A stretch of DNA of 64,000 nucleotides, from assembly GCF_016744175.1 (NCBI RefSeq), contig NZ_JADGEV010000012.1:1-64000 (forward strand). Reading direction: 5' to 3'. Origin of the DNA: Neptunomonas sp. Lineage in GTDB: Bacteria; Pseudomonadota; Gammaproteobacteria; Pseudomonadales; Balneatricaceae. The notes beneath the pieces are model-generated. The model was not told the DNA's origin. It made no database searches and was given only the letters and a program-made list of their open reading frames with translations. How positions within the stretch are numbered: the first letter of the stretch is position 1; every line of letters begins with the position of its first letter. This document shows positions 45,752 to 54,586 of this stretch, one piece after another. The translations under genes were made by a program, and so were the position numbers.

Positions 45752-46399
45752 TTAAGGCTTCCCATCCCAGTTCAGAAAGTTCTTCAATAACTGCAGCCCG
45801 GCCGTATGGCTTTTTTCCGGGTGAAACTGCACAGCAAATACATTGTCATGCCCAAGTGCCACATCAAAATCAACACCGTAGCTACAAGTCGCGGCTACTT
45901 GCTGACGCTGAGCAGCCTTTACATAGTAACTGTGTACAAAATAAAAGCGGCTACCGCTTTCGATTCCCTGCCAAAGCGGATGCTCGCCACTTTGCATCAC
46001 TTCGTTCCAACCCATGTGCGGTACTTTTAAGCGCTCACCTTGCTCATCTTTATGGTGATCACCAAAATAGTTAACAGTGCCTTCAAACTCACCCAGACAA
46101 TCTACACCGCCATTCTCTTCTGAAGACTGCATTAATGCCTGATAACCAACACAGATGCCTAAAAAAGGACGTCCCGAACGAATCGCTTCCGCGACCTCTT
46201 TATCAACACCCTGTTTGTAAATTTCGGCCATACAGTCACGAATAGCACCGACACCTGGTAATAATACTCGGTCGGCATTTGCTACTTGTTTTGGGTCTGA
46301 TGTAACTAATACTTCAACTCCGGGCTGCACATGTTCCAGCGCCTTAGCAACTGAGTGCAAATTGCCCATGCCATAGTCAATAACGGCAATGGTACTCAT
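45752..46399 (-). CDS. hisH: Imidazole glycerol phosphate synthase, glutaminase subunit HisH
   Basis: A 215-aa class-I glutamine amidotransferase that feeds ammonia to HisF. The catalytic triad is visible: C83 in [12 protein letters not shown], then H193 and E195 in VQFHPEKS. The start [18 protein letters not shown] is typical. It starts one base after the hisB stop, so it is coupled to hisB. Confidence 0.97.
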   Translation of the reverse strand: MSTIAVIDYGMGNLHSVAKALEHVQPGVEVLVTSDPKQVANADRVLLPGVGAIRDCMAEIYKQGVDKEVAEAIRSGRPFLGICVGYQALMQSSEENGGVDCLGEFEGTVNYFGDHHKDEQGERLKVPHMGWNEVMQSGEHPLWQGIESGSRFYFVHSYYVKAAQRQQVAATCSYGVDFDVALGHDNVFAVQFHPEKSHTAGLQLLKNFLNWDGKP

Positions 46400-46993
46400 C
46401 TATAAAACACCCTTGGTTGATGGCATCATTTCTGCTGCACGTTGATCAACTGTCAGAGCCATACGTAAAGCACGACCAAACGCTTTAAAAATAGTTTCTG
46501 CCTGATGATGGGCATTAAAGCCTTTAATATTATCAATGTGCAAAGTAACACCAGCATGATTAACAAAGCCCTGGAAAAATTCCCAAAACAGCTGAGTATC
46601 CAAGCGCCCAATAGAGCCACGTGTAAATTCGCAATTAAAGCTCAGCCCTGGGCGGCCTGAAAAATCGATAACCACGCGTGATAAAGCCTCATCCAACGGC
46701 ACATAAGCGTGTCCGTAGCGCGTTAGGCCTTTTTTATCACCTACCGCTTCTTTAAATGCTTGCCCCAGAGTAATACCTATATCTTCCACAGTATGGTGAT
46801 CATCGATATAGATATCGCCATTCGCTTCTATATTGATATCAATCAGCCCATGACGAGCAATCTGGTCCATCATGTGCTCCAGAAATGGCACACCCGTATC
46901 AGCACTAAACTCACCTGTGCCATCAAGGTTAATAGATACGGTGATCTGAGTTTCCAGAGTTTCCCGGTTTACTGTAGCCTTACGCTCAGTCAT
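46400..46993 (-). CDS. hisB: Imidazoleglycerol-phosphate dehydratase HisB
   Basis: A 197-aa monofunctional dehydratase, without the phosphatase domain that enterobacterial HisB carries. The manganese-binding motifs [11 protein letters not shown] and [19 protein letters not shown] are present, and it ends in the usual STKGVL. It is the first his gene in this operon and lies back to back with the asmA gene across about 215 bases. Confidence 0.97.
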   Translation of the reverse strand: MTERKATVNRETLETQITVSINLDGTGEFSADTGVPFLEHMMDQIARHGLIDINIEANGDIYIDDHHTVEDIGITLGQAFKEAVGDKKGLTRYGHAYVPLDEALSRVVIDFSGRPGLSFNCEFTRGSIGRLDTQLFWEFFQGFVNHAGVTLHIDNIKGFNAHHQAETIFKAFGRALRMALTVDQRAAEMMPSTKGVL

Positions 46994-47207
46994 GCTGCTC
47001 TCCGATGTTCAATACGGTTTAATGCGGTTCAAAACAGAAAACCAACATTATATAACTACCAGACTCAGGATGCACCGCACGAGATGATTAACGTCATATT
47101 CACATCTTACGTGCATGCTATAGATACAACTGTTAGTAGTTTTCGCTACACTGATAGCCGACAACAGGCTACTGGGCTTGAATGGTAATATAAGGAAAGA
47201 GGTCATT

Positions 47208-49358
47208 ATGGGTAAATTGATTAAAATCGTTCTGGGGCTAGTGCTAGTATGCATCATACTCATTGCAGCAGGCGGTGCTTTACTAAGCACTTTTATTGAC
47301 CCTAATGACTATAAATCCGAAATTGAACAAGCGGCTCTTGATCAAGGCGGCATAGAACTAAATATTGGCGGCAACATAAGCTGGTCAGTATTTCCACGAT
47401 TAAGCCTAGCAGTTGACAATATTGATGCCCGTTTCCCCGGCCAGCCTTCTCTTGCTCACCTGCAACAAGCTCAAATTTCTGTTCGTATAATGGAGCTTTT
47501 CTCCGGTAACGTGCAGATGAACAGTATTATCATTGAAGGATTGAACCTTGATCTGACAAAAAGCAAATCTGGCAAGGTTAACTGGCAAAGCAACACCCCT
47601 GATGAAACGGCCCAAAATCAGACACCTCAAGAAAGCAATCAAGATAACTCCGATCCTTCTACGCCGTCAGGCACTAGTCTAAAAATTGATATTGAGAGCG
47701 TGCAAGTGGTTAGCGGTACCGTTAACTACAGTGACGAGCAAACATCACAAAGATTTCTCGTGAACAACATTAACCTTAAAACAGGCCGTATCACCAACAA
47801 TGAACTGTTTCCCTTTAATCTGAGCCTTAATGTCAAACAACTACAAAGCGGCAAGCAGGTTATGGAAGCAGCGACTCAGTTTGAAGGGATGATTCTTCTC
47901 GATCTAAGTAAACAGCAATACCAGCTAAAAGACTTTATCGGCCAACTAAATATCAAAAACGGCACCAATCTACACATTCAGTTTAAAACGAATGCCAATG
48001 CTGACTTAATCGCCCGTCAATTGATTGTCGATAGCTGGAATGCAGAAATTGCAAATTTACATCTTAATGGCAAGCTAGCTATTACCAATCTAGATACCCT
48101 TGATATGAATGGTACTGTCACGGCAGCTCCTTTTGCTCTTAACCCACTGTTAGAAACACTGGGACAAGCTCCGGTTCAGACTTCAGATCCTGCAGTGCTT
48201 CAAAGCATTGGCCTTATCAGCACATTTAGTGGCAACGCTGATGCAATCAATACTAAATCTTTAACGTTAAAACTCGACGATACAAGTTTTGACGGCAACG
48301 CGGGGATTAATCTCAATACCAGCCGCATCAAATTAAAGCTTGCAGGTAACAGCATCAATCTAGATCGCTACTTACCTGCTGCTGAAAACCAAACTGCGAC
48401 GACGGAGAAAAAGGAGGAAAGCTCATCTGCTGAAGGTTACTCAAAAGAGGAAATCATTCCACTCGAGCCGTTACAAAGCCTCAACTTGGATGCTGCTATT
48501 TCATTGAAATCAGCAACCTATCAAAAATTCAAAATGAACAACCTTGATTTTGCCATCGATGCCAATAAAGGCATTGTCAAAGCTAAGCGTATCAATGTAG
48601 ATATGTATAGCGGGAAAATTCGCAACTCCATCACACTCGATGCACGTAAAAAACCACTCAAAATTACTACAAACAAAACAATAACCGGGCTGCAAATTGG
48701 TGAACTACTCACAGACTTGGTCGGTGAAGCCCAGTTAACAGGCACATTTAGTACCACGTCTAATATCACTACTTACGGACAGTCTGTTCATAGCATTGTA
48801 AACAACATGAACGGCAAGGCTAATGTCACTGTGCTAAATGGTGTTGTAAATGGCATCAATATGGCCCAAGAACTTTGCCAAACAATCAATAACCTTTCTG
48901 CTGCTGGCTCTGTAAAATCCGCGCAAACAGTTGACCAATCAACTCCATTTGCAAAAATGGGCGGCAATTTCATAATCAAAAAAGGTGTCATCAGCAACAA
49001 TGACCTAGGTGTTAAATTAGACGCTATGAACATTAAAGGTAAAGGGGCTGTAAATTTACCCAAAGCCTTAGTCGACTATCAGCTAGCACTCATTATTGAA
49101 GAAAACCTGTTTAAGAAAACCTGCCCCGTCAACAATCGCCTTGAAGGCGTAGAATGGCCAGTGCGTTGCAAAGGCTCCTTTGATCTTGAACCAACCGAGC
49201 TATGTAAGCCTGACACAAAAGCAATTCGTAACATCCTTAAAAAAGCTGTCACGAGTAAAATTAAGGATAAGCTGGGCAGTAAAGTTCAAGATAAACTGAA
49301 AGATAAACTTGGCGACGACGATGCAGTAAAAGGCCTATTAAAAGGGCTCTTTAAATAA
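47208..49358 (+). CDS. asmA: AsmA-family envelope protein
   Basis: A 716-aa protein with one N-terminal membrane helix (IVLGLVLVCIILIAAGGALL) and a long periplasmic beta-rich part. The start segment FIDPNDYKSEIEQAALDQGG and WSVFPRLSLAVDNI are typical of AsmA, and the C-terminus shows NMNGKANVTVLNGVVNGINMAQ. AsmA-type proteins are now seen as bridges for phospholipid transport between the membranes. The ATG at 47208 is preceded by AAAGAGG and is preferred over one at 47178. The family has several paralogues per genome, so the symbol is by resemblance. Confidence 0.9.
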   Translation: MGKLIKIVLGLVLVCIILIAAGGALLSTFIDPNDYKSEIEQAALDQGGIELNIGGNISWSVFPRLSLAVDNIDARFPGQPSLAHLQQAQISVRIMELFSGNVQMNSIIIEGLNLDLTKSKSGKVNWQSNTPDETAQNQTPQESNQDNSDPSTPSGTSLKIDIESVQVVSGTVNYSDEQTSQRFLVNNINLKTGRITNNELFPFNLSLNVKQLQSGKQVMEAATQFEGMILLDLSKQQYQLKDFIGQLNIKNGTNLHIQFKTNANADLIARQLIVDSWNAEIANLHLNGKLAITNLDTLDMNGTVTAAPFALNPLLETLGQAPVQTSDPAVLQSIGLISTFSGNADAINTKSLTLKLDDTSFDGNAGINLNTSRIKLKLAGNSINLDRYLPAAENQTATTEKKEESSSAEGYSKEEIIPLEPLQSLNLDAAISLKSATYQKFKMNNLDFAIDANKGIVKAKRINVDMYSGKIRNSITLDARKKPLKITTNKTITGLQIGELLTDLVGEAQLTGTFSTTSNITTYGQSVHSIVNNMNGKANVTVLNGVVNGINMAQELCQTINNLSAAGSVKSAQTVDQSTPFAKMGGNFIIKKGVISNNDLGVKLDAMNIKGKGAVNLPKALVDYQLALIIEENLFKKTCPVNNRLEGVEWPVRCKGSFDLEPTELCKPDTKAIRNILKKAVTSKIKDKLGSKVQDKLKDKLGDDDAVKGLLKGLFK

Positions 49359-49360
49359 AC

Positions 49361-50413
49361 ATGACCCCATTACAATTTAATACTGCCGTGCTGAGCTGGT
49401 TCGACCAGCATGGCCGGCATAACCTACCCTGGCAGCACGATAAAACAGCATACTTCACCTGGATCTCTGAGATCATGTTGCAACAAACACAGGTAACAAC
49501 TGTCATTCCTTACTTCGAGCGATTTATTGAGCGCTTTCCCGATGTTCAAACCCTTTCTCATGCAGAGCAGGATGAAGTGCTTCATCTTTGGACCGGCCTC
49601 GGTTATTACGCTCGAGCCCGTAACTTGCACAAAACAGCACAAATCATCGCTGCGGATTACTTCGGCGAATTCCCGCAATCGGTAGAAGAGCTCGAGCAAT
49701 TGCCCGGCATAGGCCGCTCAACGGCTGGAGCGGTCTTATCTATATCAACGGGTAAACGTGCCGCGATACTGGATGGCAATGTAAAACGAGTACTCGCACG
49801 TTTTTATGCGGTGGAAGGCTGGACAGGCTCTACTGCCAACCAGAAAACACTCTGGGAGCACGCCGAGAGCAACACACCTCAAAAGCGCGTAGGTGAATAC
49901 ACTCAAGCGATGATGGATCTTGGAGCGACACTGTGTACTCGTAGCAAGCCCAACTGCCAATGCTGCCCACTTAAAAGCCATTGCACTGCGCTGAAGCTAG
50001 GCCGCAGTAGCGAATTCCCGCACCCTAAACCTAAAAAGAAAGTCCCTGTTAAGCAAACCATTATGCTTTTGCTCCAAGACGAGCAACATCAAACACTGCT
50101 TCAGCAACGCCCTCCCACAGGTTTATGGGGGGGGCTATGGAGCTTACCGGAAGTCGCGGACCTTCGTGATGCCAATAGCACCATAGGGCTTTCTCTGGAT
50201 ATAGATAAAGCAGAACCGCTTGAACCTATTCGACATACCTTTAGCCACTTCCACTTGGACATCACACCCGTACGCATCCCCTGTAATAACCTTACAGACT
50301 GTGTCATGGAAGGCGAACCCACACTCTGGTATAACATACAACAACCACAGAATATCGGGTTGGCCGCACCGGTTAAGCGGCTGTTGCAAAAATATACCCG
50401 CATTAGCAAATAG
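49361..50413 (+). CDS. mutY: Adenine DNA glycosylase MutY
   Basis: A 350-aa repair enzyme that removes A mispaired with 8-oxoG. Catalytic residues E37 (WISEIMLQQTQV) and D138 (AAILDGNVKRVL), the helix-hairpin-helix LPGIGRSTAGAVLS and the [4Fe-4S] ligands C192-x6-C199-x2-C202-x5-C208 are all seen. The C-terminal NUDIX-like domain (LLQQRPPTGLWGGLWSLPE) reads 8-oxoG. It lies 2 bases after asmA and is followed by yggX, a common order in gammaproteobacteria. Confidence 0.97.
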   Translation: MTPLQFNTAVLSWFDQHGRHNLPWQHDKTAYFTWISEIMLQQTQVTTVIPYFERFIERFPDVQTLSHAEQDEVLHLWTGLGYYARARNLHKTAQIIAADYFGEFPQSVEELEQLPGIGRSTAGAVLSISTGKRAAILDGNVKRVLARFYAVEGWTGSTANQKTLWEHAESNTPQKRVGEYTQAMMDLGATLCTRSKPNCQCCPLKSHCTALKLGRSSEFPHPKPKKKVPVKQTIMLLLQDEQHQTLLQQRPPTGLWGGLWSLPEVADLRDANSTIGLSLDIDKAEPLEPIRHTFSHFHLDITPVRIPCNNLTDCVMEGEPTLWYNIQQPQNIGLAAPVKRLLQKYTRISK

Positions 50414-50427
50414 ATTTGGAGAGTTAG

Positions 50428-50700
50428 ATGAGCCGTACTGTTATGTGCCGTAAATACAAAGAGGAACTAGCAGGTCTTGAAAAGCCACCGTATCCTGGCC
50501 CAAAAGGACAAGAAATTTACGAGACAATCTCCCAAAAAGCATGGGCAGACTGGACCGCACACCAAACGATGATCATCAATGAAAAGCACATGAGCTTAAT
50601 GGATCCTGCTACGCGCAAGTTTCTACAAGAAGAGATGGAAAAATATATGGACGGTGGTGATTACGAAAAAGCTGAAGGCTACGTACCTCCTTCAAAATAA
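50428..50700 (+). CDS. yggX: Fe(2+)-trafficking protein YggX
   Basis: A 90-aa cytoplasmic protein that protects iron-sulfur clusters and takes part in iron handling. The family start [20 protein letters not shown] with its conserved Cys and the [20 protein letters not shown] segment are diagnostic. GGAGAG precedes the ATG. It follows mutY by 14 bases; the pair is a standard operon, sensible because MutY is an iron-sulfur enzyme. Confidence 0.97.
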   Translation: MSRTVMCRKYKEELAGLEKPPYPGPKGQEIYETISQKAWADWTAHQTMIINEKHMSLMDPATRKFLQEEMEKYMDGGDYEKAEGYVPPSK

Positions 50701-50714
50701 TTTAACTCAAGGTG

Positions 50715-50743
50715 TTGACAGGTAAGCGAATTAAGGTTTTAAT
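50715..50743 (+). promoter_or_regulatory. Promoter of tRNA-Phe
   Basis: A perfect -35 TTGACA at 50715-50720 and a -10 TTTAAT at 50738-50743 (5 of 6 bases), with a 17-base spacer. A GC-rich discriminator (CGCGCC) follows, as in promoters of stable RNAs under stringent control. The tRNA begins 17 bases after the -10. Confidence 0.75.
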
Positions 50744-50760
50744 ACGCGCCTCTTTGAGAT

Positions 50761-50836
50761 GCCCGGATAGCTCAGTCGGTAGAGCAGAGGATTGAAAATC
50801 CTCGTGTCCGTGGTTCGATTCCGCGTCCGGGCACCA
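50761..50836 (+). tRNA. tRNA-Phe (anticodon GAA)
   Basis: A complete 76-base cloverleaf with the acceptor stem GCCCGGA/TCCGGGC and encoded CCA end. The anticodon GAA is at 50794-50796. D-arm GCTC..GAGC and T-loop TTCGATT are present. The prophage begins just after the CCA end, so this tRNA is the likely attachment site. Confidence 0.98.
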
Positions 50837-50881
50837 AAGTACACAAGCCTCACAGTCAAATTGTAAATTTGCGGTCTTTTT

Positions 50882-50920
50882 GGCACTGATTTGTGCACTT
50901 TTTGTCACACGATCAGTGCC
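50882..50920. terminator. Dyad hairpin between tRNA-Phe and dam
   Basis: A perfect 9-base inverted repeat GGCACTGAT/ATCAGTGCC (50882-50890 and 50912-50920) with an inner TGTG/CACA pairing. Read on the plus strand it is followed by TAGTTTATTT, so it may end tRNA transcription. On the minus strand, where dam ends, no T-run follows. It could also be an integrase or Xis binding dyad at the prophage end. Confidence 0.5.
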
Positions 50921-50928
50921 TAGTTTAT

Positions 50929-51690
50929 TTAGAAGTTCGTATAAATAAGTTCTTTTACAGCGACTGCTTTTCCCCCTCCACCGACCGTATATTTGTGATC
51001 TACTTCTTTCAGGTTTAATCCGTTAAAAAGTGCCCTTATGTCGGGGTGATTGTTGATGCTGATTATCATGTTTCCTTGTATCGATTTGGCTAGTTCTGCC
51101 ATGGTTTGGTATTCCTCGAAGGGGAAAGCAACGCCGTAGCCTTCGGTCTGCCAGTAGGGTGGGTCGCAGTAGAATAGCGTGTGAGGGCGGTCGTATTTTT
51201 TGATGACAGCTTTCCAGTCTAGGCTTTCTATTGTCGCCCCCGCTAAACGGTAGTGAGCATCCGCTAAGTCTTGCTCCATGGTGAATATATTGAATCGTGG
51301 ACGGCGTGTCGTGCAGGTACCGAAAGTCTGCCCTGATACCTTTCCTCCAAAAGCTTGTTTTTGCAGATATAGGAAACGAGCGGCACGCTGTATATCCGTT
51401 AGCGTCTCAACGGGAGTGGCTTGCAACCAGTCCCAATTCTGTCGACTACAGAGCATCCATTTTAGTTGTTTATACAGCTCCTCAAGATGATGCTGTACCA
51501 CTCGATAGAGGTTGACCATATCGCCGTTGATGTCATTTATAACCTCTGACTTGGAAGGCTCTTTCATAAAGAACAGAGCCGCCGCTCCCGCGAACGGCTC
51601 AACGTAGCATTGGTGATCAGGGAATAGCGGTAGGATATGCTTAGCCAGACGACGTTTGCCGCCTATCCAAGGTGTGAGAGGTTTTGCCAT
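50929..51690 (-). CDS. dam: Phage DNA adenine methyltransferase (Dam, D12 class)
   Basis: A 253-aa N6-adenine methyltransferase. The SAM site is PWIGGKRRLAKHILPLFP with FAGAAALFF, and the catalytic motif is DPPYW. The D12 class includes T4 and enteric Dam enzymes; the target sequence is unknown, but GATC is likely. The start lies inside the end of the com-like gene (50-base overlap). It probably protects phage DNA from host restriction, and it sits next to com in the place Mu has mom. Confidence 0.92.
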   Translation of the reverse strand: MAKPLTPWIGGKRRLAKHILPLFPDHQCYVEPFAGAAALFFMKEPSKSEVINDINGDMVNLYRVVQHHLEELYKQLKWMLCSRQNWDWLQATPVETLTDIQRAARFLYLQKQAFGGKVSGQTFGTCTTRRPRFNIFTMEQDLADAHYRLAGATIESLDWKAVIKKYDRPHTLFYCDPPYWQTEGYGVAFPFEEYQTMAELAKSIQGNMIISINNHPDIRALFNGLNLKEVDHKYTVGGGGKAVAVKELIYTNF

Positions 51691-51826
51691 GTGTTACTCC
51701 ATCTTTAGTGATGGGGCTCATGGCCCTCTGGATGTGCCGACAACGTGGGCACTTGATTTCGATTTCAGAAAAAATAGCTTTTGCTAATAATTTTGAGCAT
51801 TTAGTACAACGTATATCCTTTAACAT
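51641..51826 (-). CDS. com: Com-like zinc-finger regulator
   Basis: A 61-aa protein starting at the ATG at 51826: LKDIRCTKCSKLLAKAIFSE followed by IEIKCPRCRHIQRAMSP. The four cysteines C7-x2-C10 and C26-x2-C29 form the zinc site of phage Mu Com, which binds RNA and opens the mom start site. Mu Com has the same RCxxCxxLLAKA core. An upstream in-frame ATG at 51934 would add 36 residues without resemblance. It overlaps dam by 50 bases, so it probably controls dam translation. The pairing is known in other prophages. Confidence 0.88.
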   Translation of the reverse strand: MLKDIRCTKCSKLLAKAIFSEIEIKCPRCRHIQRAMSPITKDGVTHGKTSHTLDRRQTSSG

Positions 51827-51833
51827 GTGTGAA

Positions 51834-51886
51834 CCTATCGTTAGATTTGATAGGCTACCTCCGCCATGACGTCGTGGTGAGGGAGC
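51834..51886 (-). promoter_or_regulatory. Two overlapping hairpins before com, one covering its ribosome site
   Basis: On the minus strand GATAGG, the only ribosome-site-like word before the com ATG (8 bases away), is paired with CCTATC in a 6-base stem (51834-51839 with 51849-51854). A longer imperfect hairpin, GGCT-CCTC-CCA against TGG-GAGG-AGCC with loop TGACGTCG, covers 51853-51886. The two share bases 51853-51854, so they compete. Control of com translation is inferred. Confidence 0.45.
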
Positions 51887-51979
51887 CTTAGCTGGTTCAC
51901 AGTATCCATGTACTGTGGATTGGGGTTCGATCAACTCTCAACAGGAGATCGAGCCGCTTCCTCTTTGTTTTACTTCATT

Positions 51980-52432
51980 TCAATTTATCTGGCTTAACCC
52001 CATCAACATATACTGCCGCGCTTGCGCGGGTGTTAGTTCTGGTGTAAATGCAGGCCAGACTACAGCAGAACCAATCTCTGTAATGAATGCTCCTACGTAG
52101 TGATAATCAGCCTCAAATTGTTCGTGTTGATCCTCCTCATATGTTGCACACCAGAGATGATGTGCAGGGTGATCGAATAGAGCGATAGCTTGCTGTTGTG
52201 TTAAGTACATAGCGTTGTCTGTTTGGCTGAAAAGCCATACAGCAGCGAGCAGGGCTTGTTGGTCGCCAGAGAGGGGTTCACCGCTGGCGTCTCGCTCGGG
52301 TAGAACATAGGGATCAGTAGCGTTTTCTAATCTCATTGCGTAGACACGATTGGTACCGTCATGGGAGATGCCAGGCATATTGGTTGGCATACGCTCAAGA
52401 TCAGGGCTGGTGGGTTTATATATTGACCACAT
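51980..52432 (-). CDS. Hypothetical prophage protein next to the tail fibre gene
   Basis: A 150-aa soluble protein with no signal peptide or membrane segment and no motif I recognise. It is rich in Ala, Gln and aromatic residues and contains WCATYEEDQHEQFEADYHYV. Its place, one base after the fibre-like gene, is where tail-fibre assembly chaperones lie in many phages, but the sequence does not show that family. It may be a fibre chaperone or a small capping protein. Confidence 0.6.
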   Translation of the reverse strand: MWSIYKPTSPDLERMPTNMPGISHDGTNRVYAMRLENATDPYVLPERDASGEPLSGDQQALLAAVWLFSQTDNAMYLTQQQAIALFDHPAHHLWCATYEEDQHEQFEADYHYVGAFITEIGSAVVWPAFTPELTPAQARQYMLMGLSQIN

Positions 52433-52433
52433 C

Positions 52434-53762
52434 CTAAGCCACCTTTAATAGTTGTTGAGCTAAAATACCACTCATTTTGTTACCAGAAGTTGTACTTACC
52501 ATGCGTGCATAGGTCACTAATGGTTGAATATCGAAGGTATGTAAACCCGCCTCACTTGCATAACACCCTGAAGCAATGGACGAACTGAGACCAACAGTTG
52601 GCCCAATGAAGTCGGTTATATTGTAGGAAACCCGATAAATGTTACCCAAATCAAATACATTAAATTGTGTGACATAAGTGGTGCCGCTACCGAATGTTAG
52701 TTCGCTACCTGCAATAGTTGTGTCCCCTGTTTCAATCCACGGGGTCGCGTCGTCAAAGGCTCCGCTCAAAACGGTGTTAGCTGAAAGCCAGCCTATATCA
52801 ATTTTAGTAAACAACTTCGTAACGGTTACGGGCTGGTTAATACGTCTAAGTACCGGTTTATCGGACACTGAGCCGAGAACTCCTATCGATGGGTTAACAT
52901 CCGAAGAATGCGCATAGTACGCCCTAAAGTGTGTAGCGCCTGCAGGTACCTCCACAACAGGACTCAGCCCTGCTTTTGATACTTCAGCAGTCGTCACATC
53001 GTCCAGTGAAAACTGATACATGAACCGTGAAGAGTTAATCCTTGTTGCCAGCAACGTTTTAAGACCAGCTACCGGAATCCATGTTGTTGATCTTGTGGTG
53101 GGGCTGTTTAAGTTAGTGTCTGTACGTGTAGTGCCTGCGTCAATATACCCATTAACGTATCCACTAAATAAGTCTGTCCCGAATGGAGTAAGGGTGTTGT
53201 GTAATACCGCTTCGGTACCAGGCTCACTTATTGCAATATCAACAACTGGAACACCGGCATCTTCTACTTCAAAATCAGAAACGGTTCCTGTTAAGTAGAA
53301 ACCACCAGTAGCGCGTCTACCCAGGTGACTAATGATGCATGGCCCCGCTATGGTGCGTGTCAGTTCTAGGTTCCCGTCTATATGTAGGGTGACCGTTGTG
53401 CCTACACGTTCAACAAGGTATGAATGCTGCTTCCCGTCTAACATTGGGTCACTGGATACACTACCGGATGAGCCTTCATACCACACACCACACCCGTTAG
53501 TCGTAGAGTAAAGCTCTAAACCGTTGGCACCCGCACCACCAGAAAATATGAATTGTCCTGTTGTACGTAACGTTGCAAATTTACCGCGTATTTTAAAATC
53601 ACCGTTAAGGGTGATCGCTTTACTGAGAGAATAATACATCCCCGCAGCAGCATTAAGTTGTGAGAAATAACGCTGTACAACGGGCGGTACTGGAATACCG
53701 CCAAACCCAACAATATGCCCTCGCGCTTTTGCGCCACCCACCCTATGCCCTTTGATTAGCAT
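52434..53762 (-). CDS. Tail fibre or receptor-binding protein with a LamG-like domain
   Basis: A 442-aa protein, beta-rich and Gly/Ser/Thr-rich. Residues about 40-160 (SLSKAITLNGDFKIRGKF, GVWYEGSSGSVSSDPMLDGK, TVTLHIDGNLELTRTIAG) look like a concanavalin/LamG sandwich that often binds sugars. The N-terminus is basic and Gly-rich (HRVGGAKARGHIVGFGG), as in phage tail attachment segments. It is the last structural-type gene before com, a usual place for the receptor-binding fibre. The function is inferred from position and fold. Confidence 0.65.
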   Translation of the reverse strand: MLIKGHRVGGAKARGHIVGFGGIPVPPVVQRYFSQLNAAAGMYYSLSKAITLNGDFKIRGKFATLRTTGQFIFSGGAGANGLELYSTTNGCGVWYEGSSGSVSSDPMLDGKQHSYLVERVGTTVTLHIDGNLELTRTIAGPCIISHLGRRATGGFYLTGTVSDFEVEDAGVPVVDIAISEPGTEAVLHNTLTPFGTDLFSGYVNGYIDAGTTRTDTNLNSPTTRSTTWIPVAGLKTLLATRINSSRFMYQFSLDDVTTAEVSKAGLSPVVEVPAGATHFRAYYAHSSDVNPSIGVLGSVSDKPVLRRINQPVTVTKLFTKIDIGWLSANTVLSGAFDDATPWIETGDTTIAGSELTFGSGTTYVTQFNVFDLGNIYRVSYNITDFIGPTVGLSSSIASGCYASEAGLHTFDIQPLVTYARMVSTTSGNKMSGILAQQLLKVA

Positions 53763-54022
53763 TACGACCTCAGCAACACGACAGTAGATGAATGCGCACC
53801 AAAGGGCGCACGCCCTGAAATGATGCCGGTAAAGCCGCTGAACTGGCGTTCATCACCGGCATTGATCAAATAGCCGGTATCTGACGTGCTCGCTAGGGCT
53901 GCTGCGATAACAATCTCAACGGCCTCATCACCACGGTTTTGGATAGTGACATCAGTGTGTGTTGCGCCATCAGCCCATTCGGCATAGCTAGCGGTGGCGG
54001 ATATTGGTACGGTTTCAGTCAT
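53762..54022 (-). CDS. Hypothetical small prophage protein
   Basis: An 86-aa protein ending at the start of the fibre-like gene with a one-base TAATG overlap. It has no motif I recognise. The pattern TDVTIQNRGDEAVEIVIAAAL and INAGDERQFSGFTG resembles a small beta sandwich and suggests a tail-fibre accessory or a trimerisation element. It is the last minus-strand gene before the plus-strand cargo. Confidence 0.6.
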   Translation of the reverse strand: MTETVPISATASYAEWADGATHTDVTIQNRGDEAVEIVIAAALASTSDTGYLINAGDERQFSGFTGIISGRAPFGAHSSTVVLLRS

Positions 54023-54235
54023 GGTGGGCTCATCTGGTTTAAGTTCGGCAAAATCTATTTAAACAGACGGGCTGTATAAGGCTTACGGGAAGGGGTTCAG
54101 TGGTTTATATTAGTAAAATATCTATTAGCTGTGCCTTAGCGCAGTGTTTACGATTCAGTGACGATGTATAGTTTTCGAAAAACACTAATAACCATGAGGC
54201 AGTGTTCCTCATAAATATATTAAGGAAGATACACA

Positions 54236-54472
54236 ATGAGTAATCGGCAGTTAGAAGAAATGCAAGAAGAACAAGCGCATAGAGAGCTGGCCACAGAGCT
54301 TGGTATTACTTATGAAGATTTGTGTGAATTAGAGTGGAGCACAGACATAAATGAAAGCAGTGATGGATTAATTTACGACCATGTAATTACATTTTCGGAG
54401 GACTCGCCAAAGGATATTTTGTCGAAAATTGAAGGGCTAGAAAACGGATGTTCTATTAGAGTTCCGGCATAA
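54236..54472 (+). CDS. Small acidic protein of prophage cargo
   Basis: A 78-aa protein with AAGGAAG 7 bases before the ATG. It is strongly acidic, with a coiled start (RQLEEMQEEQAHRELATELG) and no recognised domain. It is plus-strand inside a minus-strand tail operon, next to the DUF3800 gene, so the pair is likely an inserted cargo (moron). A role as partner or inhibitor of its neighbour is a guess. Confidence 0.65.
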   Translation: MSNRQLEEMQEEQAHRELATELGITYEDLCELEWSTDINESSDGLIYDHVITFSEDSPKDILSKIEGLENGCSIRVPA

Positions 54473-54586
54473 GCTACTGAAAAATAATAAGTAGTTTGGC
54501 GATTCAGGTGGCGTTTTTTCGGTTTGACTGTTTTATACGTTAAACAAGTGTTACCTGATTTTCTAATTGGGCTTGAGGAGAGCTAA

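Noticed and set aside
54473..54586. CTACT/AGTAG hairpin after the 78-aa gene as a terminator
   Set aside because: The stem is only 5 bases of mixed AT with a long loop and a short T-run, too weak to call.
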